This document shows, piece after piece, positions 1 to 10,016 of a stretch of DNA of 64,000 bases; positions within the stretch are counted from its first letter, which is position 1, and every line of letters begins with the position of its first letter. The notes beneath the pieces are model-generated. The model had not been told where the DNA came from, searched no databases, and was given only the letters and a program-made list of their open reading frames with translations. This DNA comes from Melampsora larici-populina 98AG31 (lineage: Eukaryota > Basidiomycota > Pucciniomycetes > Pucciniales > Melampsoraceae), in contig NW_006768770.1 of assembly GCF_000204055.1 (NCBI RefSeq), positions 2,173,692 to 2,237,691 of the forward strand, read 5' to 3'. Both the position numbers and the translations under genes were made by a program.

Positions 1-212
1 GCAAAAGCAGCTGCTATTGCCGAGCTCTCCTCTGCTTCAGAAGCTTCGATTAATATCAACTCTGAAATTTCTTCTGCCGCTGTAATCAAAGCGTCGTTGG
101 GAAAACCACTGGATGGCTAATCGACTCGGGACATCTCAAGTTATGACTCCATGCTCAGATGTAGTACCAGAAAGAAACTGACGATACAACTATCAGTCTA
201 GCAAATGGTTCG

Positions 213-1520
213 ATGGTCAAATCAAGTTCAAAAGGATTTGTATTGCTACCGTTTTCTGATTTTGAAGATATCAAATCACTCTATGTTCCTTCTCTGTCCG
301 AACCTCTTCTATCTGTCTCTAAACTTGCCGATAAGAAAATCACTACCGTATTCAATTCATCGACTGTTTCGTTTGTTAAAAACTGTAAAATCACCGGTGA
401 TGTGGTTGGAACTGGATATCGACATGGCAATCTATATTATCTCAATCAAGAGGTATGACATTCGAAACCTAGTGATCAAACGTCGAAAGCAATGGTCTCT
501 GACGTACATTTATGGCACCTAAGATTTAACCATCCTGGTTATGCAGCTTTAAAACGAAAACTCAATTCATTAAACATTAAGGTGGATGAAGCTGAATTAC
601 GTAAGTTGCAAACTTGTAGCATATGAGTTCAAGGGAAAATGAGACGACGTAACATGTCAAGTCAAGCAGGGTGGAGATCAATCAAACCTCTCAGTGTGAT
701 TCACTCTGATGTTTCATCTTATTCTGTTGTATCTCGAAGAGGATTTAAATATTTTGTAACCTTTATTGATGATTATACAAGATTCACTAAAATTTATCTA
801 ATGAAATCGAAAAATGAAGTTCTTTCGAAATTTAAATTATTCTTCAATGAGATGACAACGAAAGTTGATGGAGTTATTGCTGAGCTACGTTCTGACAATG
901 GTACGGAGTACATTAACAAAGAATTCACTTCATTCTGTGCAGAAAAAGGAATCACTCAAACAACTGGACCGCCTGACTCACCACAACTAAATGGTGTTGC
1001 TGAAAGGTGTAATAGAACTGTAAAAGAGAAAGTTCGTTGCTGTTTGATTGAATCTTCTTTGCCAGATAGTTTTTGGGGGGACGCTTTGGAGTATGCTATT
1101 GAGACTTTGAACAACATGCCGACAAGAACGAACAAAAAATTTCAATCACCAATTTCTTTACTGGGTATTCATGAACATCAAGAACATACCTTCCATGCAT
1201 TTGGTTGTCAGGTATGGTTTCATGTTATAAAACCAAATTCGACGCTCAAACCTCGAGCACGTCATGCTATTTTTCTTTCTTATTTAAACAATAACAAAGG
1301 TGCTATAGTTTGGGACACCGAAAAGAAGACTGCTTTAAAAGCAACTTCTCTAGTGTTTCTTGATAAAGTATTTCCAGGATTAAAATCACCAAAATCTTGC
1401 GAAACACAGGAGCCAATTGGAAACGACACTCTTCCATGGCCAACTCTTGAATCTAACAAACAAGTCATTACAAAAGATTCATTACCATCTGATTCAATCA
1501 CACAAGAGGAATCATCTTGA
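213..1520 (+). pseudogene. copia GAG-pre-integrase and integrase segment (broken)
   Basis: The 213-458 frame and then DNA up to about 590 encode a GAG-pre-integrase domain, recognisable by the LWHLRFNHPGY motif near 505-545. From 639 one 293-aa frame carries the rve integrase core. Visible catalytic positions are D in IHSDVSS, D in ELRSDNGTEY and E in LNGVAERCNRT, which is the D,D-35-E set. GKI-type downstream sequence FGCQVW and LKPRARHAIFLSY follows, as usual in copia integrases. The link between the two parts is frame-shifted, and the frame closes with TGA at 1518-1520 where an intact polyprotein would continue into RT. Inactive as it stands. Confidence 0.85.
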
Positions 1521-1659
1521 CCAAAACAAACGACGAAACCTCCGACTTGTTTTGGTAACTTTGTAAATTCAGCGTCTACACAAAAACAGCCTAAAAGGTA
1601 TGGAGAGTACGGTAGAGCTGCATTTATTGAATCAGAAAAAGAACCATCTACTTATAAAC

Positions 1660-3180
1660 AGGCCAAGAAATCAGTCAACTGGGATCTTTGGAAGTTGGCG
1701 GCCGAAGCAGAAATGTGTTCATTAGTGGGGAAGGAAACTTGGAAACTGGTTCCTAGACCTGCTCGACGTAAAATCATCCGATGCAAGTGGATTTTCAAAA
1801 ACGAAAAGAAACGTCGACATGTCAATTGATAAATTAAAAGCAAGACTTGTTGCATTAGGATTTTCTCAAATTAAGGGAATTGATTTTTCAGAAGTTTTTT
1901 CACCAACTTCACGTCAGGAGTCAATAAGACTATTTCTAAGTCTTATGGCAAAAAATGGGTGGAAAGGAGTAGCAGTAGATATTAAAACTGCATTCTTAAA
2001 TGGAGATCTCGATGAGGAGATCTACATGGAGCAATCTGAAGGCTTTGTAGACAAAGATCATCCTGATTGGGTTTACAGAATCTTAAGATTTTTATACGGT
2101 TTGAAGCAATCTCCGCGTCAATGGAACATAAAATTACATGAATATCTTATTTCCATTGGTTATACACAATCAGCACACGATCCTTCAATTTATTTCAAGA
2201 AGGATGATCAAGGTGAAATCAATGCAATGTTGGTAACTCATGTCGATGACATAGCAGTAACAGGAACCGACAAAGAAATTGATAACTTTTGTGTACTCAT
2301 CAAAAAGAGATTTGAGGTTTCTTCAGATAAACCATTATCTCACTTTCTTTCTCTTAATATTTCAAAAGTTAAAGAAAACAAAATAACAGTTGATCAAACA
2401 CATTATATATCAGATCTTCAAAAACAATTTATGAAGTATAATGTGAAGTGTTCAAATACACCAAATGACAAATCATTCAAGAATTTAGTTCCTACATCAA
2501 ATGAGGATACAATTTCTGAAGATCCGTATTCAAGCTTAATCGGAGGTCTGTTGTGGGTTGCCCAGTGCACTCAACCTGATATAGCTTTTGTTGTTAATAG
2601 GCTTTCGCAGTTTTTGAAAAAGCCTTCAACAATACATTGGAATTCAGCATTAAGGGTATTAGGGTACTTGGTCAAGACGAAGGAATTGAAGTTAAATCTA
2701 GGAGGAAGTGAATTGAATCCGACTGCGTATTCAGATGCGGATTGGGCAGAAGATCGTCATGAAAGAAGATCAACTACAGGATATGTTTTTATGTTAGGTA
2801 TTGGACCGGTTTCATGGAGATCAAGGAAGCAAAGGACAACGTCATTGTCGAGTACAGAGGCTGAGTATATGGCGATGAGTGACTCATGCAGAGAAGCACG
2901 TTGGTTGGTGTCAATTTTAAATGAACTCAACATTTCAAGAGGGAAATTATTTAAATTATGTGTAGACAACGAAGGGGCAGAAGCTTTAGCACAAAATCTG
3001 TCTCATCATTCTAGAACGAAACACATTCATACAAGGTACCATTTTGTTTGTCAGTGTGTGGAAGAAGGAATTGTTAAACTAGTTCATGTGTCTTCATCAA
3101 AAATGCTAGCGGATATCTTTACAAAAGGTCTCTCTAAAATCTTACTAATAAAGCATAGGTTATCATCGAGTATTTTTTAA
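1660..3180 (+). pseudogene. copia reverse transcriptase and RNase H
   Basis: The segment from about 1660 (NWDLWKLAAEAEM, then CKWIFKNEKK) is separated by a stop from the long 1819-3180 frame (453 aa). That frame has KARLVALGFSQ, the copia RT motif VDIKTAFLNGDL, the catalytic LVTHVDDIAVTG block in which VDD is the copia form of YxDD, and LIGGLLWVAQCTQPDI. RNase H follows: YSDADWAEDRHERRSTTGY, SLSSTEAEYMA and the terminal RTKHIHTRYHF and ADIFTKGLS motifs. The end at 3178-3180 lies 25 bp before the 3' LTR, as expected. RT and RNase H motifs are intact, but the upstream stop would prevent a full polyprotein. Confidence 0.88.
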
Positions 3181-3205
3181 CAAGTATGTTATTAGCACGG
3201 GGGGG

Positions 3206-3523
3206 TGTTATGATGTGGTGTAATTGTCACTGAGTGTGTAATGTTTGTATGACATCATAGCTTGTATGCTAATACATTTCTCTATCTAAAATAGTCTTAT
3301 ATCTTATTAGCATAGATACTTTATCTATTGTAGAATTGTTGTTAGATTGGATTGGTTCTTCCTCACCTTTCCTATATGTTCTAACATCTCTCTTCTAGGT
3401 AAGTTATTCTATCATTGCAATATCAACCTTTCCTATATGTTCTAACATCTCTCTTCTAGTGAGAATCAATCTTATCAGAAGTTATTAGATTTTCAGATAC
3501 CAATCTCAAGGAATAGAAAAACA
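3206..3523 (+). repeat. 3' LTR of the copia element
   Basis: The polypurine run AGCACGGGGGGG at about 3194-3205 is directly followed by TGTTATGATG. The proposed end is GAAAAACA at 3523, so the LTR has TGTT...AACA ends and a length of about 318 bp. From 3524 the minus-strand transposase reading resumes, which supports the boundary. The matching 5' LTR is not in the window, so the exact end and TSD cannot be confirmed here. Confidence 0.7.
3365..3459 (+). repeat. Tandem 34-bp repeat with an intron-like unit inside the LTR
   Basis: The 34-bp sequence at 3365-3398 recurs exactly at 3426-3459 (period 61 bp). Each copy carries TTCTAAC and CTCTCTTCTAG, which look like a branch point and a 3' splice site. 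The first copy is followed at 3399 by GTAAGT, a strong 5' splice site. The 61 nt from 3399 to 3459 therefore have every mark of a short fungal intron made by a tandem duplication. Confidence 0.6.
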
Positions 3524-4275
3524 ATAATTTGACGTACCAGGTCGTGTTCCAAGTACGACTCAAAATCCAGCCGGGAATAGCCACACAGCTGAACGGACAC
3601 GGCCACGATACCATCCATGGATATTGCAGGCAACACTGACCATCGGAAGGCCTGAGTGGCGCGCTGGAGGCGAGGAGTACGTTGCCCAATAGGTGCCCGC
3701 GCATGGGTCCAAAACAATCAACGTTTTGAGATCACACTTTCATCTGAAATGCAGCATGTTAATCCTCGTGTAACTTTTGAGCAGACACAAGACCAGCGAA
3801 AACCACACATACCAACAAACACAAGACATCATGGATCAATTTCCGAGATCTCCGCTATATAAGCACCCCACACAATAGCTGACTGGTTTGGATGGACTGT
3901 TCGGGGTTTTTTTTGAGTCCAACCAAGGTGAGTTCGAAGTTTGCTTGACAGAGTATTCACCGAGACAGTTCTTCCAAAGGCATCTTGAATCTTTGCTTGG
4001 AGTTCATCAAGATAAAGAGTTGGATCTACCTCGAGCGCTTGCAATATGAATTCTTTCTCGGGTTCTCCTAGAGCTGTTGGCGCGCCAGCTTGCATGTGAT
4101 CCAAAGGATTGGTGACCACAGCTCGAGTGGCGCGGTAAAGATCGAACCAACAGCGAACGGTGGTGAGAGAGAGATTGACTCCGGTTGACCGTACAATCTC
4201 AGGAAAGGTCATTTCTTGTAAAACCATGCGGACCACAACCAAATTGATATCGGAGCTGTAGAGATTTTTGGGCAT
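3524..4275 (-). pseudogene. Tc1/IS630-type DDE transposase, split by the copia insertion
   Basis: The best start is the ATG at 4273-4275 (MPKNLYSSDINLVVV); the longer frame reaching 4521 is an upstream extension without domain character. The N-terminal 149 residues (4275 down to 3829) read as two helix-turn-helix units, with SLTTVRCWFDLYRA and then DELQAKIQDAFGRTVSVNTLSSKLR, as in IS630/Tc1 transposases. After a break in frame, the DDE region resumes between about 3717 and 3530 with RTPRLQRATQAFRWSVLPAISMDGIVA and DFESYLEHDLV, typical of the DDE_3 family. It is cut at 3524 by the copia LTR; the last acidic part is not seen. The terminal repeats of the host element were not identified. Confidence 0.75.
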
Positions 4276-4442
4276 GATGATTATTGGAATGGAGAGCTTG
4301 TTGGCCTTTGGTGAACGAAATAATGCGAAATAATGGAGGAAAAAATGATTTGAGAAATCACAAATCTTTTCTTCGTGGTAATGAGAGAAAATGAAAAGAG
4401 GAAAACGGGGGTGGAAGAGGTGAGGAAGTAGGCAAGAGGGCA

Positions 4443-4464
4443 AGAGAGAGAGAGAGAGAGAGAG
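4443..4464. repeat. (GA)n microsatellite
   Basis: About eleven AG units upstream of the transposase start, embedded in a purine-rich tract. No further function is suggested by the sequence. Confidence 0.85.
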
Positions 4465-4675
4465 GAGGGTGACAATACCACCCTTTTTTCCAGGCTGTAT
4501 CAGGCTAAGCGTGAGAGCCAAGAAATCGGTCGACTCGGGGAAATGTCAAACGTCAGAACTGTATTCCACGGTACATTTGGTCAAAATCCTTTTTTTTTTA
4601 GTTTTTGCCGGTTTTGGATTAAATCCCAACACAACACAAGAAATTACAAAGTTACCGATGATTCTAGGAATGGCT

Positions 4676-4782
4676 GTACATACTTTTTGCTACATATTTT
4701 TTTTGGCGGGGAAAACAAGACCAAAAGTATATTTTCTGTTTTTTTCCCTGCCAAAAAAAAGTATGTAGCACAAAGTATGTAC
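4676..4782. repeat. Hairpin / MITE-like inverted repeat
   Basis: Left arm 4676-4717 (GTACATACTTTTTGC...) pairs with right arm 4741-4782 (...GCACAAAGTATGTAC) with only a few mismatches around a loop of about 23 nt. The outermost bases can be read as TA target sites, as for Tc1/mariner-derived MITEs. The rest of 4276-4883 holds no coding signal that I can support. Confidence 0.7.
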
Positions 4783-4883
4783 GCCTACATACTTGCTTTG
4801 ACAACTGTCATCGTGGTACTGTAGTTACATATGTAGTGGACAACTCAAGGGCAAAATGAGGCTAGCTAGCAAACCTATGGATT

Positions 4884-5372
4884 NNNNNNNNNNNNNNNNN
4901 NNNNNNNNNNNNNNNNNNNNNNNNNNNNNNNNNNNNNNNNNNNNNNNNNNNNNNNNNNNNNNNNNNNNNNNNNNNNNNNNNNNNNNNNNNNNNNNNNNNN
5001 NNNNNNNNNNNNNNNNNNNNNNNNNNNNNNNNNNNNNNNNNNNNNNNNNNNNNNNNNNNNNNNNNNNNNNNNNNNNNNNNNNNNNNNNNNNNNNNNNNNN
5101 NNNNNNNNNNNNNNNNNNNNNNNNNNNNNNNNNNNNNNNNNNNNNNNNNNNNNNNNNNNNNNNNNNNNNNNNNNNNNNNNNNNNNNNNNNNNNNNNNNNN
5201 NNNNNNNNNNNNNNNNNNNNNNNNNNNNNNNNNNNNNNNNNNNNNNNNNNNNNNNNNNNNNNNNNNNNNNNNNNNNNNNNNNNNNNNNNNNNNNNNNNNN
5301 NNNNNNNNNNNNNNNNNNNNNNNNNNNNNNNNNNNNNNNNNNNNNNNNNNNNNNNNNNNNNNNNNNNNNNNN
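4884..5372. other. Assembly gap (489 N)
   Basis: Run of N. Open frames crossing it are meaningless. The flanking 5373-5822 is AT-rich with no recognisable gene. Confidence 1.
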
Positions 5373-5822
5373 ATCACAAACATAAAATAGAGCAGCTCTA
5401 TGGTATACAACAAAAGCTTTGAATACTGTTGTTTCACCAAAAAAATTGAAGAAAAGAAAAATGAAAATGGGAAAGGATTATGTGGGCATAGATCATTCAG
5501 ATTGTCTACATGGCTGAAGTCCAAGAGGAAGATCAAGATTAAACCTCAATCATCATTTTCAAGAAATGATCTCATTGAATCTTTGTCATTGTACCATCCT
5601 CTTGACATTCAAAGTATTCCTCTTCAATCACATGGATGGTTGTCCAAGTGACATAGCTTTCTTTCACTGTCTCCTAACATATCTTGCTGCTTTGAAAAAG
5701 AAACAATTCTGAAGAAGTCATGATGCCAATTTATCGGCAGCTCCCTTGTAATGAACCCAAAGAATCATCAGAAAAACCCTATGAGAGGTTGACTATCTTT
5801 GTTTGATTTGACACAAATAAAC

Positions 5823-7433
5823 TTAAACAGTCTTTTGAGTTCCAACGTTTTTATTTGAACGATTAATAAAGTCTTGTAAGATTTCAACAAAATGAGTATC
5901 ATCAACACCAGAAAGTAACCAGCAATTACTTTCAGGTTGAATTTCAATATAAATATCATGTTGTGAATAAACACCAAGTTTTTTTGAAAGTTTTACGGGT
6001 ATGATTTCTTTCACTGATTCTTTCCTTAGTGTAGAATTCAAAATGAATTCGAGATGTGGATCTGCAACACAACCTTCAACAAAATGATCTTCACCTTCAA
6101 ATAAACTCCCCCATCTTTTTACACTCTTTTCATGTCTTTGTTTTATTTTTTTGATTTTACTTTTTACATGATCTTGGGTTGGATAGTTTCCAAGACTTTT
6201 TTCAAGTCCTTGTTTCATCTTTTCAAAATATTCTATTGCAAATTTAGATTTTAAAGCTTCTTGATCAACTTTGATGTCTTTGATAGGATGATTCTTATTT
6301 GATAATTCATTAAGATAGTCAATTGTTTTCTTTGCAAAATAAACTCTTGCATTTTGAAAAGCTCTTTGGACATGTAAATAAAGATGAAGAAAACCACCCG
6401 TTTTAGCAGACTTGAAAGTTTCAATTAAATTTTCAAAACCTTTAAACCCTTCAAACTTTTCATCTACTTCTCTCATCTTAATCACATGTTCTTTGGCAAT
6501 AAAAGCTTTTGTACGTGTATCACTTAAACTTTTACCTGTTAGATACATTGGGATTTCACTTGAAATTAAGTCATATGAAGCTTCATAATCTTGTTCAAAG
6601 TTAAATTTAGCAAAGATATGTAATCCATCTGGTTTTTCTACAAATCCTGCTGGTGATGCCCAACCGATGATCATCTTTTCTCTTGCGATCTCTAAACCCA
6701 AAAGTTTGACAATTTCATATAAATCTGTAGGAGCTGTCTTTAATGCAATCGAAACTTTATTTAATGTAAGAATATGATCGGTAACAATCCGATAAGTTTC
6801 TTTGGCTTCGATTTCTCTTTGTTGAAAATCTAATGAAGCTTCTATTAATCTTTGTCTTTCAGTCTCATCAATCACTCCAACTCCTTCCATAATATCAAAC
6901 AATTTGGTTTCTCTTTTCCCTTGTGCTCCCATTAAGATTTGAGGTATTTCACATTGATGTTCATTTGAAATCATTTCCCAAAACTTTTCACACATCTTTA
7001 ATCTTAATTTGGAATAACCTCTACAAATGATTATCATCTCTGGGATTCTATCATCATAAAGATAACCTAAATAGTTTTGTAAATAATCATCATTTTCTCC
7101 ATCTTCAAATACTATATAGCCTTTTTGTCTTTTTAAAGAAAATTGTGATAAGTTCTTCGAAATTAGATTAACATTTCCTTTGCTATCCTCTACTTCTGAT
7201 TTTGAACTTAATGAGGTTGAACCCATTGGGTTTGAATCTGAAGGGTTTAATGACCAACTTTGAGCTTCAGGTTCCATATATTCTCGATCAATTGTTAAAA
7301 TCTTTTCATTGAAGTTTTTCTTTCCTTTTTCCAATATTGATACTTGAGTATTAAGATCTGTAATATGACATTTCTTAAAAAGCTTAGAAGCATATTTAGA
7401 AATCATGGGCCTTTTGTTTACCAAGAAGATCAT
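5823..7433 (-). CDS. Orphan 536-aa protein of unknown function
   Basis: A single uninterrupted frame of 536 codons with even composition and no repeats, so it is very probably real. I do not recognise the family. No signal peptide or membrane segment is visible, so a soluble intracellular protein is likely. The first 90 residues are polar and serine-rich. The remainder looks globular, with a charged helix-rich stretch around residues 380-450 (EALKSKFAIEYFEKMKQGLEK, then lysine-rich KSKIKKIKQRHEKSVKR). The first ATG (7431-7433) overlaps the stop of a 21-codon upstream ORF (7430-7495) as ATGA, so the second ATG (residue 10) or an upstream exon are alternatives. A lineage-specific rust protein is the simplest reading. 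Confidence 0.7.
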   Translation of the reverse strand: MIFLVNKRPMISKYASKLFKKCHITDLNTQVSILEKGKKNFNEKILTIDREYMEPEAQSWSLNPSDSNPMGSTSLSSKSEVEDSKGNVNLISKNLSQFSLKRQKGYIVFEDGENDDYLQNYLGYLYDDRIPEMIIICRGYSKLRLKMCEKFWEMISNEHQCEIPQILMGAQGKRETKLFDIMEGVGVIDETERQRLIEASLDFQQREIEAKETYRIVTDHILTLNKVSIALKTAPTDLYEIVKLLGLEIAREKMIIGWASPAGFVEKPDGLHIFAKFNFEQDYEASYDLISSEIPMYLTGKSLSDTRTKAFIAKEHVIKMREVDEKFEGFKGFENLIETFKSAKTGGFLHLYLHVQRAFQNARVYFAKKTIDYLNELSNKNHPIKDIKVDQEALKSKFAIEYFEKMKQGLEKSLGNYPTQDHVKSKIKKIKQRHEKSVKRWGSLFEGEDHFVEGCVADPHLEFILNSTLRKESVKEIIPVKLSKKLGVYSQHDIYIEIQPESNCWLLSGVDDTHFVEILQDFINRSNKNVGTQKTV

Positions 7434-8279
7434 GAAGCGTTACTATCAATCAATAGAAATCTAATACCCAGTAACAAGCTATCCGACTCACTCATCACTG
7501 GTTCCAGATCCTTCAATGATATTTGGGGTGAACACTGACGAAAATACGATATACGATAGTCAAACTTCTAATCAGAGTGAGATATGTGCTCTGTTTAGTA
7601 GACTCACGCGAAGAATGAGCCTGTTGCAAGACAACAGATATCCACACCACAAGCATAGACGGAAATATCACATGTGAGCGCATCTCGCCTCTTTCAGTGA
7701 TGAATCTATCTGGGTATCCGAGGTCACAATATACTAAATAAAGATTCTTTCAAAAGGAAACAATAAGTTATTTTCTAAAGATAAAAAGATGTTCGCCTTT
7801 CACCTTTTTATAACAGAATCATCAGAACTTGAAACCTATTTTCGACCGTTGAGCACTGCTACATCACCGACCGATGTTAATCTTCCGGCCGAATTGATCC
7901 ACTTAAAATACCTCTCCCCACATGATATACTAATTCCAAAACTTACAGCAGTAAGTACTCTCAATTGCTCAAAGTTTGCGTAATTTCATCGACAAAATTT
8001 GATCAAATAGATGGACAATCTTTACTCAAAGCTTTACTTTACGCGAAGGACTGTATACTTCAGTATCCAAGTTTATTTATTTATTTGAAACTCCTTTTTT
8101 TTGGTCTGCGTGGTCATATCACTGACCTTATGACAGTTTTTCTTCAAGCTTGTGATGTATCTGAACCAAGTATCCGAAGCTGTGAACTCCTTTCTTCATA
8201 TTCCTATGATACGTTTCACCGCACCGAGAGGGATTCAAAGGAATACCTTGAGTATCTATCTCCATTTTTTTGTAGGATT
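7434..8279. other. Intergenic, no supported gene
   Basis: Upstream region of the minus-strand orphan gene. Short open frames at 7789-7983 and 7965-8285 have no recognisable content and look random. T-rich runs occur near 8070-8105. Confidence 0.5.
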
Positions 8280-8680
8280 TTATAACACTTGGTCACTCTG
8301 TTCGGAAATCAAAACTTTAAATTCTTCAGTATCGATTCTCGAACGATGGGCGAGTACATCTGTTCCGGTGGCTAAACCTCCGCAAAAGTCCCGAATCTTT
8401 CCAGCGCCGATGAGTCCTGTTGTACCAGGTTTCATAAATGCCAAGGTGTCATAAATAACAGAGCGTTCGGACGGGGGGATGTTGACGGAATTATGGCTTT
8501 GGGTCCTTCCAAATGATTTGGGAAACGGATAGCAGTTGAATATGTATCATGTTTTCTATAGTAGCTGATAAATAGCACAATATCTTGTAAAGCGATGTTT
8601 GGAGTTGACTTAAGTGAAGGATGGATGTCAATAATTTTCTTGAGGAGTGCTCCAAGTCGGCCCGACCTTCAAGACTTCAA
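8280..8680 (-). pseudogene. Unrecognised coding remnant with a frameshift
   Basis: On the minus strand, from about 8665 down to 8455, one frame reads as globular protein (GALLKKIIDIHPSLK..., DIVLFISYYRKHDTY, RFPNHLEGPKAIIPS). At about 8455 it must shift by one base to continue as DTLAFMKPGTTGLIGAGKIR and AHRSRIDTEEFKVLISEQS, ending with TAA at 8280-8282. The glycine-rich GTTGLIGAG piece and the lack of low complexity suggest a once-real gene. I cannot name the family. The frame is closed by a stop upstream of GALLKK unless an intron removes it. Either a pseudogene fragment or a gene damaged by a one-base assembly error. Confidence 0.35.
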
Positions 8681-8834
8681 GGGAAGGAGAGTTGCGCTGG
8701 GATATGTGACATCTTACTGTGACAGTGGTGTTACATCTGGTTCACAATTCCTCAGATCAACTTTCAACAGGCTTGAGTCTTGACCCTGCTCGACCTCCAA
8801 AGAAAAAACCACGATTTACCGAACAAATCAAACC

Positions 8835-10016
8835 ATGGCTTCATCGATTTGCAAGGTTTGGTCAAGACCATCGACTTTAAAATCTCATCGAATCTCTCAT
8901 TCAGGAATCGATTCAATTTTACATTCCAACCCGATTTCAAGATCTAATCCAATGACCCGATATCCAAGATCATCATTTGCAACCGTGATAACCAAAGAAG
9001 AAACCCAACCGACCAAACCGATCTCTTCTCATCATCATAAACTAGCCAAGATTGTTAAACCGGGGATGATGAGCCGATGTAGATTATCAGAATACTATGA
9101 TCATCATTTATCAAGTGATATGCTTTATATGACATACCAACTACCAGCGGGCTATGCCATGGATGGATCCACACCACATCACTCGAACGGTAGAGCACTC
9201 GTTGACCATCCAGATCCACTTTCGAAACTACCTCAATGGGATCCTACCGATCCTTATACTCGTAACCGACCAGCTAGACCACCCAAAGGAGGAAGTTGTG
9301 CAATTCCACGAAAACCAGCATCAGATTCATCACCTGATCATTCGATCCGATTACAAAAAATCTCAATCGATATCCATGTACCTGAATCGATTCATACCAA
9401 AAAAGAATTACTTGGAGCGATCTATTGCTTCAGATGATCACCGGACAACCTGATCGGACCGGTCTGAGTTCGGAAGCTAAATCTGTTTTAAAGTCTGATG
9501 AAGGCATTCAATTAAGTCAAACTAAAGATGCATCTACGACTTTTCGAGTCAGAAGAGGCATGACCTGTGGAGTTCATGTGAATTTAAAAGGACCTGAGAT
9601 GTGGAATTTCATCGATGTCTTGGTGACCTTTGTCTTACCTAGATTAAAAGATTATAATGGATTCAAATTACCTCCCTATGATGTACATCAACGGTATACT
9701 TCGATGGTCAGTGGAACCGTTCAACTTGGTTTACCTTCTAGTGGAATGGGTCTATGGCCTGGCATTGAAGAAAGTTTAGAAAATTGGCCTAGGAAATATG
9801 GAATGAATCTTCATTTTGTGACGAATGCTACCGGTCCTGGTGCATCTGATAAAGCGTAAGTCTTGAAACCTTTGATAACTTCTTCTACTTGAGGTTTCGG
9901 TTGTGAACGTTTGACTTATGGTTTTGGGTTGGGGGTTCTGTTGATTTAGTCGTGCTCTTATGAGTGGGTTTAGGATTCCATTTGTTAGACCAGCAGATGC
10001 TAAATTAAAAAGTTGA
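8835..10016 (+). CDS. MRPL7: Mitochondrial large-subunit ribosomal protein uL5 (Mrpl7), frameshifted in this assembly
   Basis: Structural protein of the mitochondrial 60S-like subunit, binding 5S-type/central protuberance RNA in bacterial relatives. The ATG at 8835 opens a basic serine-rich mitochondrial targeting region, then SRLSEYYDHHLSSDMLYMTY, typical of fungal uL5m. The L5 fold is seen as HTKKELLGAI and then, after a one-base shift near 9423, LLQMITGQPDRTG, TTFRVRRGMTCGVHVNLKG, PEMWNFIDVLVTFVLPRLKDY and YGMNLHFVTNA. A GT-AG intron at 9856-9949 joins DKA to RALMSGFRIPFV, ending with TGA at 10014-10016. Since uL5m is essential and the rest is intact, the shift is more likely an assembly deletion than a true pseudogene. 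Confidence 0.88.

Larger units (their letters stand above)
1..3523 (+). mobile_element. Ty1/copia LTR retrotransposon, 5'-truncated by the window and degenerate
   Basis: The order protease trace (WLIDSG around 111-130), GAG-pre-integrase, integrase, reverse transcriptase, RNase H, LTR is diagnostic of Ty1/copia (pseudoviridae-type order, integrase before RT). The reading frame is interrupted several times: a shift just after the protease WLIDSG motif, a frame change between about 458 and 639, a stop at 1518-1520, and a stop just before the RT segment that opens at 1819. The copy is therefore not autonomous. The 5' LTR and most of gag lie outside the window. The 3' LTR ends inside a minus-strand transposase gene, so this element inserted into an older DNA transposon. 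Confidence 0.93.

Noticed and set aside
4856..5536. Open frames spanning the first N gap on both strands
   Set aside because: They consist almost only of unknown bases.
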